A stretch of DNA of 64,000 nt from Phytomonas francai (lineage: Eukaryota > Euglenozoa > Kinetoplastea > Trypanosomatida > Trypanosomatidae): assembly GCA_001766655.1 (NCBI GenBank), contig MJCC01000016.1, positions 243,478 to 307,477 of the forward strand, read 5' to 3'. Under the pieces are notes generated by a model that did not search any database, was not told the origin of the DNA, and saw nothing but the letters and a program-made list of their open reading frames with translations. Both the position numbers and the translations under genes were made by a program. Each line of letters opens with the position of its first letter. Position 1 is the stretch's first letter. Shown piece by piece: positions 39,466 through 49,802 of this stretch.

Positions 39466-40980
39466 CTAGCTGCTATTTAATGACTCAAATGGAATTCTAG
39501 TGTTGTTCAATAATGCAGTCAGGCGAGTGAGCATCTGCTGCTCCTGTGCACGCGACGACGCTTCTGCAAAGCCAAGGATTGAAGCGGCTCGCTCTATCTC
39601 CGTCAACATTGCGCTCTCCTCAGTCGCGAGGTCTTCGGTGAGCTCCTTTAGCGACCCAAAAATCACCCCAAAGGCGTTTTCAAGCTCTACTTTATACTGC
39701 TCCAGGTGCTGCACATCATCGCGAAGCGCCGCAATCTCCTCGCCTAACTTTTCTTTACAGCACTGCAGCTCGTTAATGGAAGGGCGATCAGAACCCTCTC
39801 CCATGGTGAGCATGTTTTGCGCATCCCATGGATGGCTTTTCGAAGTGCCATGAATCCGCCCCGCACTAGGCAAAGAATCGGCAATCCATGTGGGTTGTTT
39901 TGGTGAACCGGTATACGTTTCCGAACTATTGGGCACTGATAATCCTAACCTGTTTGCTGCTGTATCCATCCCAGTCTGTCTGTCTGGAGCCAAGCAGTTA
40001 TTCTTCACGGATAGGGTTTGTGGCTGCAATTCGAACGTCGAGCACGAAGGCACCATGAGTGAGGAGCCATACTTTTCCATCACGTTGAAAGGCATCCGAC
40101 AACCATAGCAGCATTGCAAATAAAAATCCTGAATAGTGCTCTGGGCAGATGTCGTGGCCAAAACTGCAAAGACATGAATGTCCTTTGGGGGAATTATTTC
40201 CGTCGAGGAGTGGGCTAGACGAAAATGCGTGGGTGCTGCCGAGGGTGGGCTCTGCATCTCGCACCAGGCACTCCGTAATGCCAAAAGATCCTTTTTTAGT
40301 AGGCTCTTGACACGCCGAAGTGGGGGAATCAGGTAAAGACAAAATGTGGGAACTCCCTCAACGCAATCCTCGGATATGCTAATCACGCAGATGAAAACAC
40401 AATGGCCCTCCGGTACGATGAGTGCATCGCGAAGGAGCCCCCGCACACGAGGCAGCTCCTGTTCAAGGTGCTGAAAGGCAATTTGGTGTCGTTGAACACA
40501 GCCGATGCTGTCATCAACGGTTCTTGAATATCTCAGGGGCGTGTACCCACGCTGCTCAACAATTCTTCTCCCTATCACATCGGTGGTATCCCAGGAGTAT
40601 ACACGAAGCAGCCTCATGTCCGCACCAAGTTGAGGGTGGTTATGAGCTAATTCACACAGGATGCACTCTATAGCGTGTATAAATATGGTCGCTGTGCACG
40701 CAAGAAAAGGTCCGTGGAATAAAAATAATGGTCTGGGTGCTGAACCGGTAGTTGAGGTACCAATACGATCGTAGTCCTTCAGGACGTTAACTACGGGACT
40801 TTTTCCCTCTAAGTCTTTGGCGGAATAGTGATGAAGAGAATCAAACTTAAAGACCGCCCCCTCCTCCTCCTCTAAAAGTGGGCTCTCAAATATTACATTT
40901 TGCTCGGATATACGGAACCCTACAGAAGGATTGTTCATGACACTGCATTCCACAAAGGCCCCAATTACGGGCCGACTCAT
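39466..40980 (-). CDS. Hypothetical protein, possible degenerate kinesin-like head plus coiled coil
   Basis: 504 residues from the ATG at 40980 (MSRPVIGAFVECSVMNN). The first 300 residues loosely follow the order of a kinesin motor domain. VFKFDSLHHYS would match the FxFDxVF strand. LFLFHGPFLACTATIF would sit at the P-loop but lacks the GKT nucleotide-binding residues. GHCVFICVISIS would match the switch I region, and IHVFAVLATTSAQSTIQDF the conserved strand after switch II. A coiled coil follows at about 410-475. If real, the head could not bind nucleotide in the usual way. The similarity is by eye and weak; a wholly unrelated fold is possible. A pyrimidine tract with CTAG at 41001-41000 precedes the gene. 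Confidence 0.75.
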   Translation of the reverse strand: MSRPVIGAFVECSVMNNPSVGFRISEQNVIFESPLLEEEEGAVFKFDSLHHYSAKDLEGKSPVVNVLKDYDRIGTSTTGSAPRPLFLFHGPFLACTATIFIHAIECILCELAHNHPQLGADMRLLRVYSWDTTDVIGRRIVEQRGYTPLRYSRTVDDSIGCVQRHQIAFQHLEQELPRVRGLLRDALIVPEGHCVFICVISISEDCVEGVPTFCLYLIPPLRRVKSLLKKDLLALRSAWCEMQSPPSAAPTHFRLAHSSTEIIPPKDIHVFAVLATTSAQSTIQDFYLQCCYGCRMPFNVMEKYGSSLMVPSCSTFELQPQTLSVKNNCLAPDRQTGMDTAANRLGLSVPNSSETYTGSPKQPTWIADSLPSAGRIHGTSKSHPWDAQNMLTMGEGSDRPSINELQCCKEKLGEEIAALRDDVQHLEQYKVELENAFGVIFGSLKELTEDLATEESAMLTEIERAASILGFAEASSRAQEQQMLTRLTALLNNTRIPFESLNSS

Positions 40981-41306
40981 ATGCGGAGCTGGTTAAAACC
41001 TAGCAACAAGGTTCATGAGAGAAGGAAACCGTTAGGGAAAAGAAGGCTGGTAAATTTAGAAACAGAACGTTCGCATGAAAAAAATAAGTGAGATCCCCTC
41101 GAAAAGGGAAAACGGTATAGCGCGCTTACCATGGGAACGGCGACATCCTTGAAAGGACAAAGTTTGTTTGCACATTATGGTAGGACCGAAGGAGGCCAGT
41201 GAGAAGAGAAGCAAAAACATATAAACTATTTTGTTTCAAGGGAAAAAAAATTAGTGCTCTAAAAGATATAATGCAACACGCCTCGTCGTCGGCACCGTGC
41301 ACACAA
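40981..41306. other. Short spacer with acceptor
   Basis: Contains the pyrimidine-rich tract (complement of about 41019-41050) and AG at 41001-41000 for the gene at 40980. Nothing else seen. Confidence 0.5.
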
Positions 41307-42413
41307 CTACTGTACACGGTAGATGCGCACAGGATTTGGAACTACAGCTGGAGTACTGGCGTAAAGGGGATCCGAAGCGGTTATGAATTTTCGGTGAGGT
41401 AAGTCCGACTTCCTGCCGTAGTCTAAAAGCCTTGATGGAACCGTTGTCGCCGCGATCCCTTCAAAGAGCGGCAACGACCGTGTGGAAGGAAGGATAGAAC
41501 CCAGTTCGAAGCGATGAATTTCATCCGATAGTGATTTTCTATCAAAGGATGGCTGCTCTGCGCCCACACGTCCACCTGAATTGCTGCAGATAGACTCATG
41601 TTTAGCGTTACGGCCGCCACCCTCACATAAACTTTGACTATTAAGAAGCGTTGAGCCCTCAGCAGCAACCTGTTCAGCTAAACCATGTACACCCGATGCC
41701 CAGTTCAAAATGGAGGGCAATAAGTCTTGGCGAACCTGGCGGAATTTAGTACCACGTGAGGCCAAACGGTCAAACCACCTGCTGTAGTATTTGTGATACA
41801 ACTCTAAGCAGATCTTACGATTGAGATTATGATACCGGGCAAGAACCTCTTCGGTTATGGAGGTAGTAACCCCCTTTGTCATTCTAGCCCAGTCAGAGTT
41901 AACAGCAAGCTGGTCGCAGGTTGATTCGGGCCCATGGAGACAGGTCTCTGGTTGTGAAAGTGTCGTGGAAAGCACAAGCTCCGGGAATGAATTCAAGCAC
42001 ACGCTTGCAGACAATCTTTCCGCATTTTTCTCATCGTATGCTTTGACTCTGCTGGCATCAAGTACAGGAGATTCTACGCTTAGCCTCCTGGGTGTGCTCA
42101 CAGAAAAAGAACCGTGTGGTCGAAGAGCTTGTTCATCTCGTGTTGAAATGGTTGAGGAAGAGGCAGTTCCTTTCACATTACTATCTGTCCTTTTGAGGGA
42201 AAGCAAACGCCCAACACAGTGACTTCCTTTAGTGTTGTCCATTTTGACTTGCCTAATTCCAGAGTCATTCACAAAACGAGCGATATTAGGTATAACAATG
42301 AGTGGCACTTTATCGGTATTGGGTGAGCGGCCCAGACCAAAGTCCCTAAGCGATTCATTATCTAGTAAAGTAGTATCATTTCGGGTGTTAGCCCGCATAT
42401 ATTGGTTCTTCAT
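41307..42413 (-). CDS. Hypothetical protein
   Basis: 368 residues from the ATG at 42413 (MKNQYMRANTRND); the longer frame begins at a TTG. A helical, aromatic-rich block at about 190-245 (YHNLNRKICLELYHKYYSRW) is the only part likely to fold. The flanks are Ser/Arg-rich and probably disordered. No family recognised. It lies head to tail between two other unrecognised proteins. Confidence 0.7.
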   Translation of the reverse strand: MKNQYMRANTRNDTTLLDNESLRDFGLGRSPNTDKVPLIVIPNIARFVNDSGIRQVKMDNTKGSHCVGRLLSLKRTDSNVKGTASSSTISTRDEQALRPHGSFSVSTPRRLSVESPVLDASRVKAYDEKNAERLSASVCLNSFPELVLSTTLSQPETCLHGPESTCDQLAVNSDWARMTKGVTTSITEEVLARYHNLNRKICLELYHKYYSRWFDRLASRGTKFRQVRQDLLPSILNWASGVHGLAEQVAAEGSTLLNSQSLCEGGGRNAKHESICSNSGGRVGAEQPSFDRKSLSDEIHRFELGSILPSTRSLPLFEGIAATTVPSRLLDYGRKSDLPHRKFITASDPLYASTPAVVPNPVRIYRVQ

Positions 42414-43131
42414 CTGATAATGTGCAGTAATATGCAATTCTGAATAGGCAATTAAGAGAATCAACTAAACAAGAAATATAAGAGCTCATGCTCATTCGAA
42501 AAAGAGATGTACACATTCATAAAAGCCAAGCCACCCTACAGCAGCTTTCTTTTTATCCCCTCGATTCACGAAATAATACAGTATGCCAGAAGAAACTATA
42601 TCAAAATACGTGATGGAGTTGTATCCTAATACGTGGCAAACTTTTTAAAAGTAACTTTGGACCTCGATCTACAGAACGGGTCCACAGCAAAATGAAGATG
42701 AATAAATTCTCAAGAGCGTATTGCTGCTCAGAAGAGGTACACTCCCCACCCAAGGCTATTCCGTCATGGGACCCATGGTGCACCCATATTTAATAGCTAC
42801 TCGCATAATAAAGTCTGGAAGTATGCTAAACATGGTTAAAATAGTGTCATCAATATTAGATTCATCCAGTCTACCGGAGCAGTATTCGCCCTTCTAGACA
42901 CTTGCCCAATCTTTTCTAACGTGCCAAAGGGCCCTGCCCTGTGCTAAACTTCGGTTCTCACCTTCAGTTTTCAAAAAAGGACTGCCATAAGTTGCTGTGT
43001 GCTTCATCACAGGCACTATTGAATTCCTCTAAAGCTCCCCTTTGTAAAGAATCCTACTGCGACGACGCGGGGAGTCGTATATTATTTTATGAGGAAAACG
43101 CACTCCCCTGTAAAAGGTGCAGCTGCAAGTC
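42414..43131. other. Spacer, no gene recognised
   Basis: About 720 bp with only short frames and no visible repeat. Confidence 0.5.
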
Positions 43132-46008
43132 TTACGACAGAGACAATGGCGCGGGTGATAGACACCGAGGAGTTGGGGCGTAAGGCGACGGCCTGCTTAA
43201 ATCGTGTGCGCTATTCATGTCTAAAGACACATCGTCTGGGAACAGAGCCAATGTGTCAGGTAACTCTTTCTCGGAGCAAGAGCTCAATTTCTCTGAATTT
43301 TGAGCTTCTAAAGACTCGCCAACAGGGAAGGCTGGTGATAGTTGGCCCTTTGCCTGCCGCAGCGAATTTTTTCCACGCACCGCGTCAGAGTCTAAAGCTG
43401 AACTCGTGCTGTCTATGCTTGCTATGTCCTTCGGTACGGACACCTGAAAAAGGGCATCCCCGGTATCGAATCTACTACTACAGGGGACATGCGTTTCGTT
43501 CGTCTGAGACGCAGCCTGTAAGGGCTTTTTCGAACATAGAGAAACTTCTTCATTTACATTAGACTGAGTCAGCGCCACTTCCTGAAAAGTGACAGGATGA
43601 GAGGGACTAAGCACGATTTCAACCGATATTCGAGCTATCTCGTCCTCGAGATCCGGTACTAACTTGGACACAGAGGTCCCGGCCGTTGAGATTTGTGAAT
43701 GAGATACGTTAAACCTGATCTGTGGAGATTCCCTTTCCGAAGAAGGCACTCGGCTCCCTGTTGCACCTCGGGGCAGTGACTCACTTTGGTTTGCTGAAAG
43801 AGCACAACATGGGCGCGACGTCTCAGTCGCAATTTCCGAGGAAGTCTGTCGGACCCCCTTGTTGGGGAAAGAACTTGGAGATGATATTTTTGTCGGAGTC
43901 CACTTCATGTTAACAGCACAGATGCCGGAGTTCTCCGCCTCAAGCCCTGATACGTGTTGCATCCATAGCATGTAGAACCTACGCCGCAACCTTTGGGTGG
44001 ACGCAAAGTACAGTTTCTGAAACCTGGAAAGGGCCCCGGGGCGCATCGAATGATGTGCCTCGAAAGACAACCGGGTAATTAGCGTCATGAAGGAGGAGCG
44101 GTGAGTGTGGGCACCACTTGAGCTCCTCCACGATTGTGAGGCCGCCTGCAAGGTGGGTTTACATGCCATCGTATCGTTTCTAGAGTGAAGAAACTGATAA
44201 TGGCTTTGGGGCGTTGCTAGACAACCCAACCCCACCACCTCCCTTGGATGTTCAAGGGCCTTTGGCTGGGGCTTGGTGTATGCTACAGATGGCGAATTCT
44301 CCTCTGCAGCAGAGTGGTACATGTTTTTCGAGTGTGTTTCCTCCCTGAGACTCAAAACTGGTGAGTCTAAAACAAGACCGGCACTCTTCAAGGTGAAACC
44401 AGCGCCGGATTTCGCGTGTGTTCCAGAACTCGGAGTATCCTCATGCATGCGCGTCTCCATCAAACTATTGGAGGAATCAGGAAGTTGTGAAGTATGCTCG
44501 TATGCAGTTGTGGCACCAGTAAGAGCTTCCTTTAAACTCACATTACTAGTCAGCATAGTAATGCAGCTATCATTGCATTGTTTAGTAGTCAGCAGTGGTG
44601 CTTCAGTTCTCGGAAAGTCAATGCAGACAGCCGTCGTTGGTTCCTCACTGATGACGAATCCACCCAGTGAAGAAGTTGGGACATCATCCTTTAGACGCAC
44701 CACCTGCTGTAGTTCAGTGCTAGTGGCAGATAGGCATCGTGAGATGGTCGAAAGTTCTTGTGGGGATGTAAATGGACGGGAGGCCCTGGAAAAGCGTTCT
44801 TGTTCCACCGCAAGGTATACTTCTGGACTTCTAGAAGGTCCTTTCAGTTGTCGATGATGATAGTCCCCATGCTTTACGGGAAAATCATCATTAAACTCGA
44901 CCGAAGAACGTGGCTGGACTTCTTCAACCAGTTTTTGCACACTGATTTGTGACCGCTCCAGGCTTGATTCCCCTTGAACATGCTGACCTTTGCGTTGACA
45001 ACTGGAGCTATTTGTACCATCATTTTGCTGGAGTTGATGCTGTAAGATTAAAGGCCTCCGAGAGGGCCTCAGAATAGCGTCACGGGCCGCCTGCTCCTTG
45101 TCTCTCTCTTTTTGTATCTCTTCCTGTCTCTCGGCAATACGCTGATGCAGCAATCGGGTTGCTCGATTAAATGGAATTTCTAAGGTGTGTTTCTCAGCAG
45201 TGCTATGTTGAGGGTTAGAGCAACTTAAAGAGTGTGAAATATGCACTGGTTTTCCGAAGACCCCTTCCTCTTCCTGGGCCTTGCGGATACTTTCTAGTTC
45301 CATCTCCCGGATGCGCCGGAGAGTATGCTCTTTAAAGAGTTTGGCTGACCGTGTTAGACGCTCTACCGGTGCCTGCGATGGACTCACATTCTGCGCGTTG
45401 GCACACTGCACAATAGCTTGAGTAAGGCGGCCCTTCAGGTTGTAGCTGCTCTTATCTGCCATTTCCTTTTGCTTAAGGCGCCTAGCAATAAATTCGGTAC
45501 GTAACCGGGTTGCCTTGGTGGGTTGTAGCATTTTCGGATTCAAATCTAAAACAATTGGTGTCGGTGCATCCTCTGGAATTTCATCTTGTAGTTGGTGTTC
45601 TTCCATCCGCTCTTGCTCACGCCTTAGCATTGCCTCACGGCGCAGCACAAAGGATCTGGTTTCTGAATATTCATTAAATCGAACTTTTTTTGAAGTTTCC
45701 GGTGAAAATGTAGTTTCAGAAGTGCACATTTTTTTCTTCGCAGCTGTGGCCGAAAAGCGGTGAGACCCGTTCTGCGTGTTGATAAAATCACCGTGAAAAA
45801 CATTTTCGCCTGAGTACCGAGAAGAGCGGTGCTTCTCAATATTTATTTCAGTAGGATCAACGGATTCACCACCTATAGAGCTCTCCGCCTTATCTACTTG
45901 CAAATCGAAAAACAGAGGCTCCTTCAAATAATCAATGGGCATATGCAAAGACGGAAGTGGCTCCAGAGGGTACACCAGACTCGAATCCACCACATCAGAA
46001 CGATACAT
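43132..46008 (-). CDS. Large hypothetical protein, partly coiled coil
   Basis: 958 residues from the ATG at 46008 (MYRSDVVDSSLVYPLE). The frame continues up to an ATG at 46152, but that extension contains a 16-base C run and a CT-rich acceptor ending in TTAG at 46062-46061, so it is probably leader. Basic coiled-coil stretches lie at about 120-270 (RLKQKEMADKSSYNLKGRL) and 290-330 (HQRIAERQEEIQKERDKEQ). A Sfi1-like patch (LYFASTQRLRRRFYMLWMQH) sits near 690. The remainder is Ser/Thr-rich and disordered. No known domain. A cytoskeletal role would fit, by inference only. Confidence 0.8.
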   Translation of the reverse strand: MYRSDVVDSSLVYPLEPLPSLHMPIDYLKEPLFFDLQVDKAESSIGGESVDPTEINIEKHRSSRYSGENVFHGDFINTQNGSHRFSATAAKKKMCTSETTFSPETSKKVRFNEYSETRSFVLRREAMLRREQERMEEHQLQDEIPEDAPTPIVLDLNPKMLQPTKATRLRTEFIARRLKQKEMADKSSYNLKGRLTQAIVQCANAQNVSPSQAPVERLTRSAKLFKEHTLRRIREMELESIRKAQEEEGVFGKPVHISHSLSCSNPQHSTAEKHTLEIPFNRATRLLHQRIAERQEEIQKERDKEQAARDAILRPSRRPLILQHQLQQNDGTNSSSCQRKGQHVQGESSLERSQISVQKLVEEVQPRSSVEFNDDFPVKHGDYHHRQLKGPSRSPEVYLAVEQERFSRASRPFTSPQELSTISRCLSATSTELQQVVRLKDDVPTSSLGGFVISEEPTTAVCIDFPRTEAPLLTTKQCNDSCITMLTSNVSLKEALTGATTAYEHTSQLPDSSNSLMETRMHEDTPSSGTHAKSGAGFTLKSAGLVLDSPVLSLREETHSKNMYHSAAEENSPSVAYTKPQPKALEHPREVVGLGCLATPQSHYQFLHSRNDTMACKPTLQAASQSWRSSSGAHTHRSSFMTLITRLSFEAHHSMRPGALSRFQKLYFASTQRLRRRFYMLWMQHVSGLEAENSGICAVNMKWTPTKISSPSSFPNKGVRQTSSEIATETSRPCCALSANQSESLPRGATGSRVPSSERESPQIRFNVSHSQISTAGTSVSKLVPDLEDEIARISVEIVLSPSHPVTFQEVALTQSNVNEEVSLCSKKPLQAASQTNETHVPCSSRFDTGDALFQVSVPKDIASIDSTSSALDSDAVRGKNSLRQAKGQLSPAFPVGESLEAQNSEKLSSCSEKELPDTLALFPDDVSLDMNSAHDLSRPSPYAPTPRCLSPAPLSLS

Positions 46009-46930
46009 GGCTAGTTGTAACACTCTATAACCTAATATAATGTACCTGAAGTGCCCCGAGCTAAGATTACAAATACGAAGAAAAAATAACGATATAGATG
46101 AGAAGTAGGGGGGGGGGGGGGGGCAATTTGTTTGAGTTGCTTCGCTCTCCATGGAATTTCATCAGTTGCAACAACCCCTAGAAGGATACACATTACACAT
46201 TCCATGAAATAGCTGGTTTAATAACCCTAAAAATGGGCTCAAATAAACTTATATACGATATTGCGTACCTGTAATTACTTCTAATGGGGTGCCTCTCTTC
46301 TCACCCACACGCACAAAAAAAAAATGAGCCTTACATTTTTTTTCTGGTTCATCGCCGGTGCACGGCAGTCAATCTTAAAGATCACATTATCATCCTAGCT
46401 CGAATATACAGCAGGGTTCTGCACTTTTACTCAAGATACAAAATATTTCCACTCCCCGTCTACTAAGTCTCAAACAATTAAACACCATCCATTGATAGAG
46501 CTGCAGAACAGGAGGAAAATTGCTCCCAGTTGTGTTTTGAATAATAATAAAACGGTAAATCAGTTTAGAAGCTATGGGCAACCCACTGGCCTAGCCTTGC
46601 TTTGTGAGCAGTTTGTACTAAAAAAGAAACGCCTTGCGCAGACGACTTTACACAATTGTAATATACAACTATCAAAAGCTCATTGATGGACACTAATAAG
46701 GAAGACAATGGAAGAAGAGGACTGTAATAACTAGGTTCGTCTTTGTAGATGAAAATAAGACGTGCTACAGAGAAATGAATGCCAAATGCAGGGAAGTTAA
46801 ATTCGCCATTGATCCCAAGAGAAGCCCAAATAAAAAGTACGCTTCAAGAGGCGCACCAGACTTGCGTACATCTAGTATGCCTTTGGTTTTTCACAAGAGT
46901 CGCTGCTCCCCACCTTCTCGTTCGTTGAGT
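46009..46930. other. Spacer, no gene beyond the acceptor
   Basis: AT-rich sequence. Short frames on both strands lack coding character. Confidence 0.5.
46061..46123 (-). promoter_or_regulatory. Predicted acceptor with a 16-base poly-C tract
   Basis: In gene sense, 16 consecutive C (complement of 46108-46123) are followed by CT-rich sequence and TTAG, with AG at 46062-46061. This leaves a leader of about 53 nt to the ATG at 46008. It also explains why the upstream in-frame ATG is unlikely to be the start. Confidence 0.55.
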
Positions 46931-47530
46931 TCAAAAATCGGTGGGAATCGACTCCTTGCCCTTGATAGAGTTACCTCCAAATCTAGAATGTGGCGGAGCT
47001 ATGCAAGAGCGTAACGCAGTGGTCATGTGATCAATGGTCTCCGTCAAGTCACTGTTTTTATCAATAATGTCTTCCATCCTTTCGTTTGTCCTTCTCAGAT
47101 CGCGTTCCCACTTCGTTGTTAAGTTCCTCACGAGCTCTAAAGTTGTTTCGGTTTCTTGTTGCACTGTTGCCTCAATGCTGGCACACTTTCGCCGAATGGA
47201 GCGACGAGTCCAGGCTATCCAATACCACATAGTCGAAAGAACAACGATGCATGCAAGAGGGACACTATACCTGTCGTTCCAACTTTCCTGAACCAGCTTT
47301 GTCGCGTGCAGCTGCATCTTAGCAAAGTCACCCCCTTTAAAAGCTCGCAACATGTCTTGCGTTGAGACAGGGTTCTCAGCTTTAGGCAACTCCTCATACT
47401 TGAGCGATTCAGATGTCTCTGAGTTAGTTTCGCTTTTCTTGTCAGCATCCTCATCTTTGCCCTTAAAGCGCCTTGCCAAGAGCACTGCTGCAGCTCTCTT
47501 CGAGGACTCGGGAAAAAGTCTTCGAAGCAT
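46931..47530 (-). CDS. Small membrane-anchored coiled-coil protein, possibly mitochondrial
   Basis: 199 residues from the ATG at 47530. The N-terminus (MLRRLFPESSKRAAAVLLAR) is basic, amphipathic and free of acidic residues except one Glu, as in mitochondrial presequences. One transmembrane segment follows at about 95-112 (VPLACIVVLSTMWYWIAW), then a heptad-rich coiled coil at about 118-180. The layout recalls mitochondrial CCDC90/MCUR1-type proteins but with the membrane segment first, so I do not assign it. It has no close upstream pyrimidine tract. Confidence 0.7.
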   Translation of the reverse strand: MLRRLFPESSKRAAAVLLARRFKGKDEDADKKSETNSETSESLKYEELPKAENPVSTQDMLRAFKGGDFAKMQLHATKLVQESWNDRYSVPLACIVVLSTMWYWIAWTRRSIRRKCASIEATVQQETETTLELVRNLTTKWERDLRRTNERMEDIIDKNSDLTETIDHMTTALRSCIAPPHSRFGGNSIKGKESIPTDF

Positions 47531-47707
47531 CCAATCAAGAACTTTCTTTGGTTAGTAATCTACTTTAAACAACTTTTCCGCTATTATAAAGGATAACAAT
47601 AAAACCAAATGAAAAGCAAATGTACCAATCCACGAAGACTCTGGCAGGTCAAAATAGCCCTGAAAGTCAATAAGAGCCAACCTTGTATCTCCCTCCCCCT
47701 CCCGAAA

Positions 47708-48238
47708 TTATCCGTGGTGAACAATAGCCACTGCACGCACAGGGGAACCATCACCCTCCCTGATTCTTAGCGGTAGACCCACAAAAGTAAATACTTTGCC
47801 CGCAAGTTTGTTAAGATTAATCAAATCCGTATACGTAATGATGCCTGATCCCAAAAGAGCTCGCTCCACGCTTTCCTCGAGATCACCGCCAACAAAGGGA
47901 GGCTGGGCGAGCAAAATCTTGTCCACCTGCCCCATCCCAACAGTATCAATGAACAACAGCCCAGTGTGGTGCGGGTAATCATCTCCTGCCCTTATTGCCA
48001 CCGCAGGACCATAAAATCGACTCAGCGGGATATCATCCAGCGTTGACCCCCTTGCGTGCATGTGCACAGGAGCATCTACGTGTGTGCCGGTATGTGAGCC
48101 CATCGTTATTTCTCTCAATTCCCAGCCATCATTTTCGCGCTCACGGACCCTTGAAATGCTCACCGCTGGGTCCCCTTCGTACACAGGCATCCCATCATAT
48201 AGCGGCAGACTTAGATCTATAATCTCACAAAATTGCAT
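47708..48238 (-). CDS. Cyclase-family metal hydrolase (KynB-like formamidase fold)
   Basis: 176 residues. The protein belongs to the family of metal-dependent hydrolases that includes bacterial N-formylkynurenine formamidase KynB and isatin hydrolase. The diagnostic SHTGTHVDAP motif is at 48-57, with metal ligands His49, His53 and Asp55. IDLSLPLYDGMPVYEGDP at 7-24 is the typical opening, and GLPLRIREGDGSPVRAVAI the typical ending. It is somewhat shorter than the usual 200-plus residues, but both ends are present. The substrate is unknown. The family is chiefly bacterial, so an old transfer is plausible. The ATG is preceded by a CT-rich stretch and AG near 48272. Confidence 0.88.
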   Translation of the reverse strand: MQFCEIIDLSLPLYDGMPVYEGDPAVSISRVRERENDGWELREITMGSHTGTHVDAPVHMHARGSTLDDIPLSRFYGPAVAIRAGDDYPHHTGLLFIDTVGMGQVDKILLAQPPFVGGDLEESVERALLGSGIITYTDLINLNKLAGKVFTFVGLPLRIREGDGSPVRAVAIVHHG

Positions 48239-48840
48239 TTCGGCGCATACTTATCGCCTCAATCCCTTTGTGGAGGAAAATAGGTCAGTGGGAGGCAGAG
48301 CTTCGTTTAATGCTAGTTTTGTGAACACTTTGTTTTGCGTAGAATAGTCTCTCCTTGGAGTCGCCTCCCTAAAAAATCAGAAGTATTTTTTTTTACCCAT
48401 ACATAGCACATCAATTTATATTTATCGGATGACAAAAATTTCGACTTACATTATATACTTCTTGGAATATATTGCACATTCATAAAGGTTTATACCATAA
48501 AATTGGAATGCACATGGGGTCCTCCCGTAGAAACTTCTCTCCCCTTTCCCCTCCCTGTGCTGGGCAATAAGGCGGGTAGAATGTAAAGAATTGGAGAAGA
48601 ATACCTACTGTAGCAGTATAAAAGTCTGACTCTAAATTCCAAAATAAGCGAGGGAAAACATAAACAAGAGTCATTGCATGCTTTCGGCCACAGTGGAGAA
48701 TGACTTCCTAAATTGTAATCAAGTATAATTTTAAGAAGGATAAAAACGAAAGAAACACTATTAAAGATGGTCTTTTGTATCCAGGGTCATGGCCAGTACC
48801 ACAAAACAACAACATGACTATCAGATCGCCCAGACTTATT

Positions 48841-49101
48841 TTATTCTGATACATGCCGATACGTGGTGGATGAGTTCATTAAGAAGTCAATTAAAGATGA
48901 AAAAACTCTGACCTGGAGAGATAATTGAATATAACTGGCACCCTTACGCTTTGCCCCTTCCCTCAGGTGCAATACCTCAAGAAGTATTGCCCTAAGCTGT
49001 AAAAAGCATTCCAAGCCTTCTACTGTCGATCTTCCTCCGATTAGGGTTACGCAAATGTCACGAACGTACCCCCTTAACAAATTGGAGTTCCTTGTTTTCA
49101 T
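48841..49101 (-). CDS. Possible small hypothetical protein
   Basis: 86 residues from the ATG at 49101 (MKTRNSNLLRGYVRDICVT). The sequence is leucine-rich and helical with well-distributed charges, unlike the low-complexity frames in other spacers. No pyrimidine tract precedes it closely and no family is recognised, so it may be chance. Confidence 0.25.
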   Translation of the reverse strand: MKTRNSNLLRGYVRDICVTLIGGRSTVEGLECFLQLRAILLEVLHLREGAKRKGASYIQLSLQVRVFSSLIDFLMNSSTTYRHVSE

Positions 49102-49757
49102 TTTACACACGTGTATATTCTAACACGAAGTAGTAAGTAGCAATTGATATCGTGTGATTAACGCGACAAAGAGTCGAAGCGCCCTAGAATATCCTCTAGA
49201 GGATGATTAAATGGTGGAGCAGGCGGCAACGTCACGTCGTATCCGCAACTCAGGCCATTCAAATGCTCATTTATTGAGAAAACAGAGCTATGATGCTCTT
49301 TAAGTCTCCAGTACCGACATGTAGTCAAAAAAGGCCCATTCTTTGACTGGGAAAAATTCCTCCCTATGGATCTCGCGCTTAAATACGGGAAAGGCACAAA
49401 TATAGGTAATAGGGCTTAGCACCCGTTGAAAAGGTTAGGCGAAAAGGGTTCTTTAAATTGGCTAAAGAGGAAGGATAGCAATGACCGTAGTACTCTCAGT
49501 AATTGAATAGAGTGCACGGAATCAAGCTACTCACATAATATATGTCATGTTTTTTTTTTGTACATGATACATCACCACACGGGCAAATGGTAGAGCTAAA
49601 CATAGTAGACATTGGTCGTTTGCTCAAGGCAACAATATCAATCAAACAGAGATAATGATGAAGGAAAGTATTTTAAAATCTATGGGGTGAAAGAAACATT
49701 CTTTTGAATAGAAGCACATTGAAGATTAATATTATGGTGCCCATGTAAACAACGAGT

Positions 49758-49760
<3 letters not shown>

Positions 49761-49798
<38 letters not shown>
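49761..49798. repeat. TA dinucleotide microsatellite
   Basis: About 19 uninterrupted TA units in the 3' flank of the ZIP transporter. A similar run lies at about 61232-61264. Confidence 0.9.

Positions 49799-49802
<4 letters not shown>

Noticed and set aside
46009..46152. 48-residue extension with a poly-proline run on the large hypothetical protein
   Set aside because: The proline run is the 16-base C tract of a probable splice signal; the downstream ATG at 46008 is the better start.
48480..48674. Short frames in the cyclase-ZIP spacer and similar spacers
   Set aside because: Low-complexity or AT-driven frames without ATG context, acceptor or recognisable motif.
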